The notes under the pieces were generated by a model, which was not told the origin of the DNA, did no database searches, and worked only from the letters and a program-made list of their open reading frames with translations. Positions 53,740 to 61,771 of a stretch of DNA of 64,000 bases are shown here, one piece after another. The position numbers were made by a program, and so were the translations under genes. The stretch spans positions 1 through 64,000 of the forward strand of contig JAFYAW010000006.1 in assembly GCA_017540505.1 (NCBI GenBank), written 5' to 3'. Each line of letters starts with the position of its first letter. The first letter of the stretch is position 1. This DNA comes from Bacteroidales bacterium (GTDB lineage: Bacteria > Bacteroidota > Bacteroidia > Bacteroidales > WCHB1-69).

Positions 53740-53793
53740 CCAACCGAAGATTTATCGTTTTTTCAACGCGTTTGACACAACTGTTTTTACACT

Positions 53794-54459
53794 ATGGATA
53801 TAGAAAAATACCTCGAAATCAGAAACGGGCTGCCGGACTCCGTACAACTGATAGCGGTTTCCAAATTCAAACCGGCGGAAGACATCCAAACCCTTTACAA
53901 CGAAGGACAACGGGCCTTCGGCGAAAACAAGGCGCAGGAGATGAAAGCCAAACACGAAATTCTGCCCAAAGATATCGAATGGCATTTCATCGGGCATTTG
54001 CAGACCAACAAGATCAAATACATCGCCCCGTATGTGACGATGATTCACAGCATTGACAGTGAGGCTCTTTTGGTGGAAGTGGACAAACACGCCCGCAAGA
54101 ACGAGCGCGTGATTCCCTGCCTGCTACAGTTCCACATTGCCGAAGAGGAGACCAAATTCGGATTCTCGTTCGAGGAGTGCGAAGCCATGCTCCGTGGCGA
54201 CGTGTTCCCCACCCTGAAAAATGTGAAAATCTGCGGCGTGATGGGCATGGCCACCTTCACAGAGGATATGGGCCAAGTGCGGCGCGAGTTCCAACATCTG
54301 CACCAGATTTTCAACACACTGAAAACCAACTTCTTCCAAAACAATGATGATTTCAAGGAGATTTCCATGGGCATGACCGATGACTATCCCATCGCCATCG
54401 AGGAGGGCAGCACCCTCATCCGCATCGGCAGCGCCATCTTCGGAGCAAGAAACTATTAA
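53794..54459 (+). CDS. yggS: YggS/PLPBP family pyridoxal phosphate homeostasis protein
   Basis: 221 residues, alanine-racemase-like barrel without the second domain. AVSKFKPAEDI carries the PLP Lys, GENKAQEMKAKHEILPKDIEWHFIGHLQTNKIKYI is diagnostic, and EISMGMTDDYPIAIEEGSTLIRIGSAIFGAR binds the phosphate. It controls PLP distribution in the cytoplasm and has no known catalytic activity. Confidence 0.95.
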   Translation: MDIEKYLEIRNGLPDSVQLIAVSKFKPAEDIQTLYNEGQRAFGENKAQEMKAKHEILPKDIEWHFIGHLQTNKIKYIAPYVTMIHSIDSEALLVEVDKHARKNERVIPCLLQFHIAEEETKFGFSFEECEAMLRGDVFPTLKNVKICGVMGMATFTEDMGQVRREFQHLHQIFNTLKTNFFQNNDDFKEISMGMTDDYPIAIEEGSTLIRIGSAIFGARNY

Positions 54460-54461
54460 AT

Positions 54462-54594
54462 CAATAGCTATTGGCTATTGGCCATTAGCCATTAGCTATT
54501 TAACAAGCAAAAGCCAATATTGATACATTTTAATATCTAATACCAAAACACAAACACCAATTAACTAAAAGCCAACGGCTAATAGCCAATTGCC
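54462..54594. repeat. Dispersed GCTATTGGC/GCCAATAGC repeats in the yggS-polA gap
   Basis: Two clusters: 54462-54518 (AATAGCTATTGGCTATTGGC, then CATTAGCCATTAGC) and 54559-54594 (CCAATTAACTAAAAGCCAAC, GGCTAATAGCCAATTGCC), the second abutting the polA ATG. A/T-rich DNA lies between. Same family as in the polA coding region at 55608. Confidence 0.65.
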
Positions 54595-54596
54595 AT

Positions 54597-57284
54597 ATGA
54601 AACCCAAACTTTTCCTGATAGATGCGATGGGCTTGATTTTCAGAGCCTATTATGCCATGATTAACAGTCCGCGATACACTTCCAAGGGACTGAACACCTC
54701 CGCCATATTGGGCTTTACCAATATGTTTTACGAGATTATCAAGAAGGAGAAACCCACACACATCGCGGTGGCATTCGATACGGGCGCACCCACGTTCCGC
54801 CACGCGGACTTCGAAAGCTACAAGGCCAACCGCGAGGCCACACCCGACGACATCGTCAACTCGGTACCTTACATCCAGCGTATCTTGGAGGCCTTCCGCG
54901 TCACGATGGTGGCTATGGACGGCTACGAGGCTGACGATGTGGTGGGAACGCTCGCCAAACACGCTGAAATTGAGGGTTTTGATGTTTTTATGATGACCTC
55001 CGACAAAGACTATGGCCAACTGGTTTCCCCGAACATCAAGATGTACAAGCCTGGCAAGTTCGGCCAGCCGGCGGAGATTCTCGGGCCGGCAGAAATCTGC
55101 GAGAAGTACAAAATCAACCGGCCCGAACAGCTGATCGATATGTTAGGTCTCTGGGGCGACAGCTCCGACAACATCCCTGGCGTGCCCGGCATCGGACAGG
55201 TGCGCGCCCAGAAACTGTTAGCCAACTACGACACCATCGAGAACATGTATGCCTGCAATCTCGACAAGGACAACGAGAAGACACGCGCACTCCTGCTCGA
55301 ATACAAGGAGCAGGCATTTTTGTCTAAACAGCTGGCTACCATCATGATTGATGTGCCCGTGGAATACGATTTCAACGACATGGCCTACAAGGGTCCCGAC
55401 CCCACCAAACTCAAAGCCATCTTCGACGAGTTGGAATTTCGTGCCCTCTCCCAGCGTATCTTCACCGACCTGTCGCTGCAACCGCAGGCACCCACGGAGG
55501 TGGACCTCTTCAACCAGGGGGACGAGGCTGACCCCGAAGTAACGGCAATGCCACAGGAAAACGTTCTACCCACCAACATCATCCCCATCGAATCCATAGA
55601 CCAACTCCCATTAGCCAACAGCCAACAGCCAATGGCCAATAGCCAATGTTACTTCGACTGGATCATGCAGGACGACAAAATCGCCGGCTTCGCCTTCGCG
55701 TTTGACAGCGATACCGCCTATTATCATTTAGTGGAAAGCGAACACCGTCATTATCAAAAACTTATAAACTGGATTTTCACTCAAAACCATACGGTGGTAA
55801 CCTATGACAGCAAGCCCACCTATAAGTACCTGAAGACTTTTCGGGTGGAACCTACGGTCAGGATTTTCGACTTGCAGATAGCTCATTACCTCATACAGCC
55901 GGAAAACCGTCATGATCTGGACCGGATGGCCGCCTCTTATCTTTCCTATACGTTTAAAAACAGTAAAAACGAAATCCAAGATATTGCCATAGAACGGATT
56001 GCCTGTTTTATAAGACTGCATCCTTTATTGGAAAAAGAGTTGCAGGACAGTGAGTTGGTACCTCTTTTCGAAAAAGTGGAGATGCCGTTGGTGCCCGTGT
56101 TGGCTGAGATGGAGCGCACAGGCGTGCGGGTGGACCCCGTCACCCTGCAGCAGAATTCCGCCACCATGGATGCGGAGATCAAGAGCTTGGAAAACCAGAT
56201 TTACGACTATGCGGGTGTAACCTTTAATATTGGTTCGCCCAAGCAGTTAGGGGAGGTCCTTTTTGAAAAGATGGCCATCATACACAATGCCAAACTGACC
56301 AAAAGCAAGCAATACCAAACGGGTGAGGAAGTGCTGTTGAAGCTCGCGCACAAGCACCCCATCGTGCCGCTGATTTTGGAATGGCGCAAGCTCAGCAAGC
56401 TGAAATCCACGTACATAGACGCGTTGCCGCAGCTCATCAACCCCAAGACGGGGCGCATCCATTCCACCTTCACGCAGACCATCACCTCCACAGGCCGCCT
56501 CAGCTCCGTGAACCCCAACCTTCAGAACATCCCCGTGCGCACGGAACGCGGGCGCGACATCCGCAAGGCGTTCGTGCCCTCCGACGACGAGCATGTCATC
56601 CTCGCCGCCGACTACTCGCAGATCGAGTTGCGCATTGTGGCGCACGTGTGCGGTGACGAGCGCATGATCGAGACCTTCCGTCGCAATGAGGATATCCACG
56701 CGGCCATGGCGGCACACATCTACGGCGTGCCACAGGACGAGGTGACCAAAGACATGCGGCGCGCGGCCAAGACCGTCAACTTCGGCATTCTCTACGGCAT
56801 CTCCGCCTTCGGCCTTGCCGACCGGCTGCAGATTCCGCAGGCGGAAGCCCGCCAGCTGATTACCGACTACTACCGCAGCTTCCCGAAAATTACAGACTAT
56901 CTGAACAATACGCTCGACTTCGCCCGCGAGCATCTGTATGTGGAAACGCTTCTCGGACGCAGACGCTATATCCGCGACATCAATGCGCAGAACGGCATCC
57001 TGCGCAAGGCGGCGGAACGCAACGCCATCAACGCGCCTATCCAGGGCACCGCCGCCGACCTCATCAAAATTGCCATGATCAACATCCAGCACGACATGGA
57101 CGAACATCATCTGCAAAGCAAGATGATCCTGCAAGTACACGATGAACTGGTGTTCGATGCCCGCAAAGATGAATTGGAAATCCTGAAACCCATCGTCCGG
57201 AACAGAATGAGCGGCTCCATGCAGCTGTCGGTGCCGTTAGATGTGGATATGAATGAAGGTGCCAATTGGTTTGAGGCTCATTAA
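54597..57284 (+). CDS. polA: DNA polymerase I with decayed 3'-5' exonuclease domain
   Basis: 895 residues. The N-terminal 5'-nuclease domain (1-290) has FLIDAMGLIFRAYYA, VAFDTGAPTFRH, GYEADDVVGTLA, MTSDKDYGQLV and GDSSDNIPGVPGIG. The 3'-5' exonuclease domain (about 350-510) lacks the ExoI DxE (FDWIMQDD instead of FDTET) and a clear ExoII NxxxD; ExoIII-like RHDLDRMA remains. The polymerase domain has GRLSSVNPNLQNIPVRT, DYSQIELRIVAH, RRAAKTVNFGILYG and VHDELVF. It fills gaps in repair and Okazaki processing. Proofreading is predicted lost. A 13-residue PLANSQQPMANSQ tract comes from an in-frame dispersed repeat. Confidence 0.96.
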   Translation: MKPKLFLIDAMGLIFRAYYAMINSPRYTSKGLNTSAILGFTNMFYEIIKKEKPTHIAVAFDTGAPTFRHADFESYKANREATPDDIVNSVPYIQRILEAFRVTMVAMDGYEADDVVGTLAKHAEIEGFDVFMMTSDKDYGQLVSPNIKMYKPGKFGQPAEILGPAEICEKYKINRPEQLIDMLGLWGDSSDNIPGVPGIGQVRAQKLLANYDTIENMYACNLDKDNEKTRALLLEYKEQAFLSKQLATIMIDVPVEYDFNDMAYKGPDPTKLKAIFDELEFRALSQRIFTDLSLQPQAPTEVDLFNQGDEADPEVTAMPQENVLPTNIIPIESIDQLPLANSQQPMANSQCYFDWIMQDDKIAGFAFAFDSDTAYYHLVESEHRHYQKLINWIFTQNHTVVTYDSKPTYKYLKTFRVEPTVRIFDLQIAHYLIQPENRHDLDRMAASYLSYTFKNSKNEIQDIAIERIACFIRLHPLLEKELQDSELVPLFEKVEMPLVPVLAEMERTGVRVDPVTLQQNSATMDAEIKSLENQIYDYAGVTFNIGSPKQLGEVLFEKMAIIHNAKLTKSKQYQTGEEVLLKLAHKHPIVPLILEWRKLSKLKSTYIDALPQLINPKTGRIHSTFTQTITSTGRLSSVNPNLQNIPVRTERGRDIRKAFVPSDDEHVILAADYSQIELRIVAHVCGDERMIETFRRNEDIHAAMAAHIYGVPQDEVTKDMRRAAKTVNFGILYGISAFGLADRLQIPQAEARQLITDYYRSFPKITDYLNNTLDFAREHLYVETLLGRRRYIRDINAQNGILRKAAERNAINAPIQGTAADLIKIAMINIQHDMDEHHLQSKMILQVHDELVFDARKDELEILKPIVRNRMSGSMQLSVPLDVDMNEGANWFEAH
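55608..55646 (+). repeat. In-frame dispersed repeat inside polA
   Basis: CCATTAGCCAACAGCCAACA followed by GCCAATGGCCAATAGCCAA is the coding-strand version of the intergenic repeat family. It is 39 bp (13 codons), in frame, and lies at the start of the exonuclease-like domain where homologues carry a linker and the ExoI motif. Confidence 0.7.
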
Positions 57285-57299
57285 AAAATGTTATTTTTG
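57270..57299 (+). promoter_or_regulatory. Promoter of rpe operon at the end of polA
   Basis: TTTG at 57270-57273, 18 bp, TATTTTTG at 57292-57299; leader of about 10 nt to the ATG at 57316. Confidence 0.6.
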
Positions 57300-57315
57300 C
57301 AACCCTAAAAAATAA

Positions 57316-57972
57316 ATGATGAAACCCTTAATCGCCCCTTCCCTGCTTTCCGCCGATTTCGGCCATTTGGAAAAAGATGTACAGATGTTGAACCGCTCAC
57401 AAGCCGACTGGATCCACCTTGACATCATGGACGGCGTGTTCGTGCCCAACATCTCCTTCGGAATGCCCGTCATCAAGGCCGTGCGCCAGCTGTCGGAAAA
57501 GCCGTTGGATACCCACCTGATGATTGTGCAACCCGAACGTTACATTCACACTTTCAAGGAGTTGGGATGCGACTTACTGACTGTCCATTGGGAGGCCTGC
57601 ACGCACCTGCACCGCACCATCAGCCAGATTAAGGAGGAGGATATGTTGGCCGGCGTGGCCCTCAACCCGCACACCCCAATATCCGCTTTGGAAGACATCA
57701 TCAACGATGTTAACCTGGTGCTCATCATGTCGGTGAACCCCGGCTTCGGCGGGCAGAAATTCATTGAGCGGTCGCTGCATCGCATCAGCGAACTGCGCGA
57801 GATGATCGAGCGCAACAAATCCGAGGCCCTCATCGAAGTGGATGGCGGCGTGAACCAGGACAACATCGCAGCCATAGTGAAGGCCGGTGCCGATGCCGTA
57901 GTGGCCGGCAACGCCGTTTTCAAATCCGAAGATCCTGAACGTACGATTCAAAATCTAAAAAAATTATCATAA
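57316..57972 (+). CDS. rpe: Ribulose-phosphate 3-epimerase
   Basis: 218 residues (first ATG 57316, second 57319). TIM barrel: IAPSLLSADFGHLEKDV, WIHLDIMDGVFVPNISFG (metal His and Asp), THLMIVQPERYI, IMSVNPGFGGQKFI and IEVDGGVNQDNI, which carries the second catalytic Asp. It interconverts ribulose-5-phosphate and xylulose-5-phosphate. The stop overlaps the next ATG (TAATG). Confidence 0.97.
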   Translation: MMKPLIAPSLLSADFGHLEKDVQMLNRSQADWIHLDIMDGVFVPNISFGMPVIKAVRQLSEKPLDTHLMIVQPERYIHTFKELGCDLLTVHWEACTHLHRTISQIKEEDMLAGVALNPHTPISALEDIINDVNLVLIMSVNPGFGGQKFIERSLHRISELREMIERNKSEALIEVDGGVNQDNIAAIVKAGADAVVAGNAVFKSEDPERTIQNLKKLS

Positions 57973-58598
57973 TGAAAAAGACGTTATTGCTTGCTTTATG
58001 CTTTGCCCTGTTTTTAGGATCATACGCCCAAACGGTCACCTATCAGGATATTCAACAGCAAAAATCCGCGAAAGAGCTGACTGGACGTACCGGTGGTGAT
58101 GAGATTTCAGCATACGTGGCCTCCAATGGCATCACGTATAGGAAAGGGTCCTCCATCACCTACGGTTATCCCACCAATGGTAAATATTATCTCTATTTCA
58201 AAGATGTTACAGGAAGTTGGGTGGGTACCTTGTCGGAAGATGGCAGCAACAATGCATCCACCAACGCCGCCAATCAGGAGGTGTATGAGCGGGTGGCGAA
58301 CCGTGCTGGCGGCGTGGCCACCATCAAGAAAATCATTTGCCAGCCGGTGGATCCCTTCAACCGGAAGATCAGCGGGTGCAAGATATATCTCGTCCTGAAC
58401 CGCGGCGGCCTGGCCTGCACCAACTTCGAGGAGGCCCTCGCCACCAGCGAAATCATCACCAAAGCCAATCCGGAAGATGCAGCCTCCGAAGCGGCCATGC
58501 AGGAATTGAAGAAATGGAAGGAAAAACTCGACCTGCAAATCATCACGCAGGAGGAATATGACGCCAAGAAAGCGGAATTGATGAAAGTAATAAAATAA
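57972..58598 (+). CDS. Secreted protein with C-terminal SHOCT-like helix pair, unknown function
   Basis: 208 residues. The signal peptide ends GSYAQ. A middle beta-rich part (YVASNGITYRKGSSITYGYP, VATIKKIICQPVDPFNRKI, SGCKIYLVLNRGG) is not recognised. The C-terminal LKKWKEKLDLQIITQEEYDA, KKAELMKVIK has the SHOCT pattern (short oligomerisation helices, IITxEEYDxKK). It is translationally coupled to rpe, and 6 bp precede the MFS gene. Probably periplasmic. Confidence 0.75.
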   Translation: MKKTLLLALCFALFLGSYAQTVTYQDIQQQKSAKELTGRTGGDEISAYVASNGITYRKGSSITYGYPTNGKYYLYFKDVTGSWVGTLSEDGSNNASTNAANQEVYERVANRAGGVATIKKIICQPVDPFNRKISGCKIYLVLNRGGLACTNFEEALATSEIITKANPEDAASEAAMQELKKWKEKLDLQIITQEEYDAKKAELMKVIK

Positions 58599-58604
58599 AA
58601 AATT

Positions 58605-59852
58605 ATGGCTACCGAGAAAAGAAGCACGGCTTACAGCATGTTCGTTATAGGATCCCTGTTTTTTGTCTTCGGATTCGTAACGTGGTTAAACAACATCCTG
58701 ATCCCTTATATGCGCACTGCCTGCGAGCTCGAGACGCAGGTGCAGGGCTACTTGGTGACGTTTGCCTTCTACATTGCCTATTTTGTCATGTCTATCCCAT
58801 CTTCTTTTGTGTTAAAAAAGACGGGCTACGGCAATGGCATGGCGTTGGGATTGGTGGTGATGGCCGTGGGATGTATGATGTTCATCCCCGGGGCGCAGTT
58901 GCGCAGCTATCCCATCTTCCTCATTGGCCTGTTTCTGCAGGGCAGCGGACTTTCGCTGTTGCAGACGGCCAGCAACCCGTATGTCACGGTGATTGGTCCG
59001 GTGGAATCCGCCGCGCGCCGCATGAGCGTGATGGGCATCTGCAACAAGGTGGCTGGCATGATTGGCATTTTGCTGCTGTACAGGGCCTTATTTGCCGGCA
59101 AGGAACAGCTTATCGAAGACATCAAAACGGCTGCCGACGGGCCTGCCAAGGAGCAGATGTTGCAGCAGCTCTCTAACGGGGTTATCCTGCCTTACCTCAT
59201 CATGACGGGCGTGCTTATAGCGTTAGTTCTTTTTATTAAAGCCGCAAAACTTCCTGAAATACAAGAAGAAGAGGAGAATGAAGAGAGTCATAGGAGCATT
59301 TTCAGCTTCCCGTATATGTGGTTGGGCGTGTTAGCCATTTTCTTCTATGTGGGTGCGGAAGTCATTGCCATCGACACCCTCATCGGCTACGGCGATTTTT
59401 ACGGCATTCCCACGGAAATATCCCACTATTTCGGAGTGTATGCGCTGGTTGCCCTGTTGGTTGGGTACATCTGCGGCATCATCTTCGTGCCGAAGTTCAT
59501 TTCCCAGCGCACGGCCTTGATTATCCAATTGTGCACCGCCACGCTGCTTACGGTAGTGGCGTTGGGCACGCATGGGTTGGCCTCCATCGTGGCCATCATC
59601 TGTTTGAGTTTCGCCCATGCCATCATGTGGCCTGCCATCTGGCCGTTGGCCATTCACGATTTGGGCGGGCATACCAAGTTTGCCTCCGCCTTATTGGTGA
59701 TGGCCATCGTGGGCGGGGCCGTCATGCCGTTGATATACGGCCGGTTGGCGGATGTGTCCAACCCGCACAATGCCTACGCCATCCTGTTCGTCTGCTACGC
59801 GTACATTCTCTTCTTCGCCACGGTGGGGTGTAAGATTAGACGGAAAGGTTGA
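58605..59852 (+). CDS. Sugar MFS transporter, FucP/GluP family
   Basis: 415 residues with about 12 membrane segments. The FucP-type signature FVFGFVTWLNNILIPYM is at about residues 20-36; FYIAYFVMSIPSSFVLKKTGY, QGSGLSLLQTASNPYVTVIGP and the late FASALLVMAIVGGAVMPLIYGRLAD follow. It imports a sugar (fucose, glucose or galactose type) with protons across the inner membrane; the substrate cannot be decided. It is the last gene of the rpe run. Confidence 0.92.
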   Translation: MATEKRSTAYSMFVIGSLFFVFGFVTWLNNILIPYMRTACELETQVQGYLVTFAFYIAYFVMSIPSSFVLKKTGYGNGMALGLVVMAVGCMMFIPGAQLRSYPIFLIGLFLQGSGLSLLQTASNPYVTVIGPVESAARRMSVMGICNKVAGMIGILLLYRALFAGKEQLIEDIKTAADGPAKEQMLQQLSNGVILPYLIMTGVLIALVLFIKAAKLPEIQEEEENEESHRSIFSFPYMWLGVLAIFFYVGAEVIAIDTLIGYGDFYGIPTEISHYFGVYALVALLVGYICGIIFVPKFISQRTALIIQLCTATLLTVVALGTHGLASIVAIICLSFAHAIMWPAIWPLAIHDLGGHTKFASALLVMAIVGGAVMPLIYGRLADVSNPHNAYAILFVCYAYILFFATVGCKIRRKG

Positions 59853-59907
59853 AATGTTCTTTGCAGGCGTTTTTTGCAAAATGGAAATTCATTAAAAGCT
59901 TAATATT

Positions 59908-61122
59908 ATGAAAGATAATTTATTGAAACGTTTCTCAAAGTACATCTCCTACGCTACCACCTCCGATGAGTCGTCCGAATCGTATCCGTCCACCAAAGCC
60001 CTGCTGGACTTCGGCGATGTGATGGTGGAGGAACTTAAGACCATCGGGTTAACCCAAGTGGAGAAGGATCAGTATGGTTACGTTACGGCATTGCTGCCCG
60101 CCAACACAACGGAGGCTCAGCCTACCATCGGCTTCATCGCTCACATGGATACGGCTCCCGATATGCCCGGCATTGCGGCACCCCGGATTCTTGAGAATTA
60201 TGATGGCAAAGACATCATGTTAGATGCGGAGACGAATACAGCCCTGACGCTGGCAGATTTTCCGGAACTAGCTGATTATAAAGGTCAAACGCTGTTGGTA
60301 ACCGATGGTAAAACACTGCTGGGTGCCGACGACAAGGCTGGTATGGCGGAGATTATGTGCGCCATGGAATATTTGTTGCAACACCCGGAAATAAAGCACG
60401 GTCCCATCAGGGTGGCCTTCACACCAGATGAGGAGATTGGACAAGGTGTGAAATATTTTGATGTGCCCAAATTCGGATGTGACTATGCCTACACGATGGA
60501 TGGTGGTGCTATTGGTGAGCTGGAGTACGAGAACTTCAATGCGGCTTCGGCGGTTATCAAGATCCAAGGCCGCAATATCCATCCGGGCTATGCCAAGAAC
60601 AAAATGGTCAACTCGCAGCTTATCGCCATGGAATTCAATAGCCTGCTGCCGGAAAACGAGCGTCCGCAATACACGCAGGATTACGAGGGCTTTTTCCTGC
60701 TGATCCACATGGAGGGAAGTGTGGAGCAGAGCCAGCTCAACTACATCATCCGCGACCACGACAAGGTCAAATTCGAGGCTAAAAAGAAACAGATTCAGCA
60801 GATTACGGATTTTCTGAACACCAAATACGACAACCGTCTCACTTGCGAAATCAAAGACCAATACTATAATATGCGGGAGAAGGTGGAGCCTGTATTTTAC
60901 GTGGTGGAACGTGCCGTGAAGGCGATGGAAAAGGCCGGCATCAAGCCTAAGGTGCAGCCTATCCGTGGCGGTACCGATGGTGCTAATCTGTCGTTCCGCG
61001 GCCTGCCCTGCCCGAACATCTTCGCCGGTGGGCATAATTTCCATGGAAAATACGAGTATGTGCCCTTAGAGTCCATGGTCAAGGCTACGGAGGTGATTGT
61101 CAACATCGCCCGCGTGGACTAA
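59908..61122 (+). CDS. pepT: Peptidase T (tripeptide aminopeptidase)
   Basis: 404 residues of the M20B family. Metal-binding motifs: FIAHMDTAPDMPG (His, Asp), LLGADDKAGMAEIM (bridging Asp), FTPDEEIGQGV (catalytic Glu pair), and FAGGHNFHGKYEYVPLESM with the last His. GTDGANLSFRGLPCPN binds substrate. It releases N-terminal residues from tripeptides in the cytoplasm using two Zn. The stop overlaps the convergent HAD stop by 3 bp. Confidence 0.97.
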   Translation: MKDNLLKRFSKYISYATTSDESSESYPSTKALLDFGDVMVEELKTIGLTQVEKDQYGYVTALLPANTTEAQPTIGFIAHMDTAPDMPGIAAPRILENYDGKDIMLDAETNTALTLADFPELADYKGQTLLVTDGKTLLGADDKAGMAEIMCAMEYLLQHPEIKHGPIRVAFTPDEEIGQGVKYFDVPKFGCDYAYTMDGGAIGELEYENFNAASAVIKIQGRNIHPGYAKNKMVNSQLIAMEFNSLLPENERPQYTQDYEGFFLLIHMEGSVEQSQLNYIIRDHDKVKFEAKKKQIQQITDFLNTKYDNRLTCEIKDQYYNMREKVEPVFYVVERAVKAMEKAGIKPKVQPIRGGTDGANLSFRGLPCPNIFAGGHNFHGKYEYVPLESMVKATEVIVNIARVD

Positions 61123-61754
61123 CAGAGCTTCAGAAAGCCGTTGTCATCAAACAGGTCGGTCACATCCTGGCCGTCCTTGAGGTGGCAGGCATTTAAACCA
61201 CAAAGTTTCGCTCCCTCAATGTGTTGCGGGGAGTCGTCAATAAAAAGGGTTTCTTCCGGATGAAGATGGTTTTCCTCCATAATCCGAAGGAACCCTTCTT
61301 TGTTGGGCTTTCTGACGTGCATTAATTGGGAAAAATAGGTTTTCTCAAACCATTTTTCAAAAATGTTGTAACCATATAGCTGCATCATCTGTCGAGTGAA
61401 GGCTTCATAGTTCAGAGCATTGGTGTTGCTGAATAGAAACAGTCGGTAATGCGGGTGAATGCGGGCTAACAGTTGTTCGTGCGTTACGGGAAAATCGATC
61501 AGGATGGCGTTCCAGCAGTCCGCTATTTGCGCATCCGTGAGTGGCACGTCGGTGAGCGAGCGCACGTAGGAGAAGAAATCCGCTACCGGAAGCAGGCCCA
61601 CCTCCCACTGGTCCATGATGTCGTTCTGATGTTTTTTGGAGTATATCCGTTCAAAATCCGGCACGCCGCAGGCAGCAAAGGCTTCGGCGATGTTCTGGTA
61701 CCGGATCCGATAGAGAACACCGCCGAAGTCGAAGATTATGTTTTTGATAGTCAT
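61119..61754 (-). CDS. HAD-IA family hydrolase
   Basis: 211 residues. Motif I IIFDFGGVLYRI (nucleophile Asp), a four-helix cap (about 20-95, EAFAACGVPDFERIYSKKHQ), motif II FLFSNTN, motif III Lys in RKPNKEGF and motif IV FIDDSPQHIEGAKLCGL. YihX-like phosphatase, probably acting on a small sugar phosphate; substrate unknown. It starts 17 bp after the aminopeptidase P gene. Confidence 0.9.
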   Translation of the reverse strand: MTIKNIIFDFGGVLYRIRYQNIAEAFAACGVPDFERIYSKKHQNDIMDQWEVGLLPVADFFSYVRSLTDVPLTDAQIADCWNAILIDFPVTHEQLLARIHPHYRLFLFSNTNALNYEAFTRQMMQLYGYNIFEKWFEKTYFSQLMHVRKPNKEGFLRIMEENHLHPEETLFIDDSPQHIEGAKLCGLNACHLKDGQDVTDLFDDNGFLKLC

Positions 61755-61771
61755 AGAATTAAGACAGCGTT

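Noticed and set aside
53426..53803. Plus-strand 125-codon ORF across the riboswitch region
   Set aside because: The region is explained by the conserved cobalamin aptamer on the minus strand and two divergent promoters.
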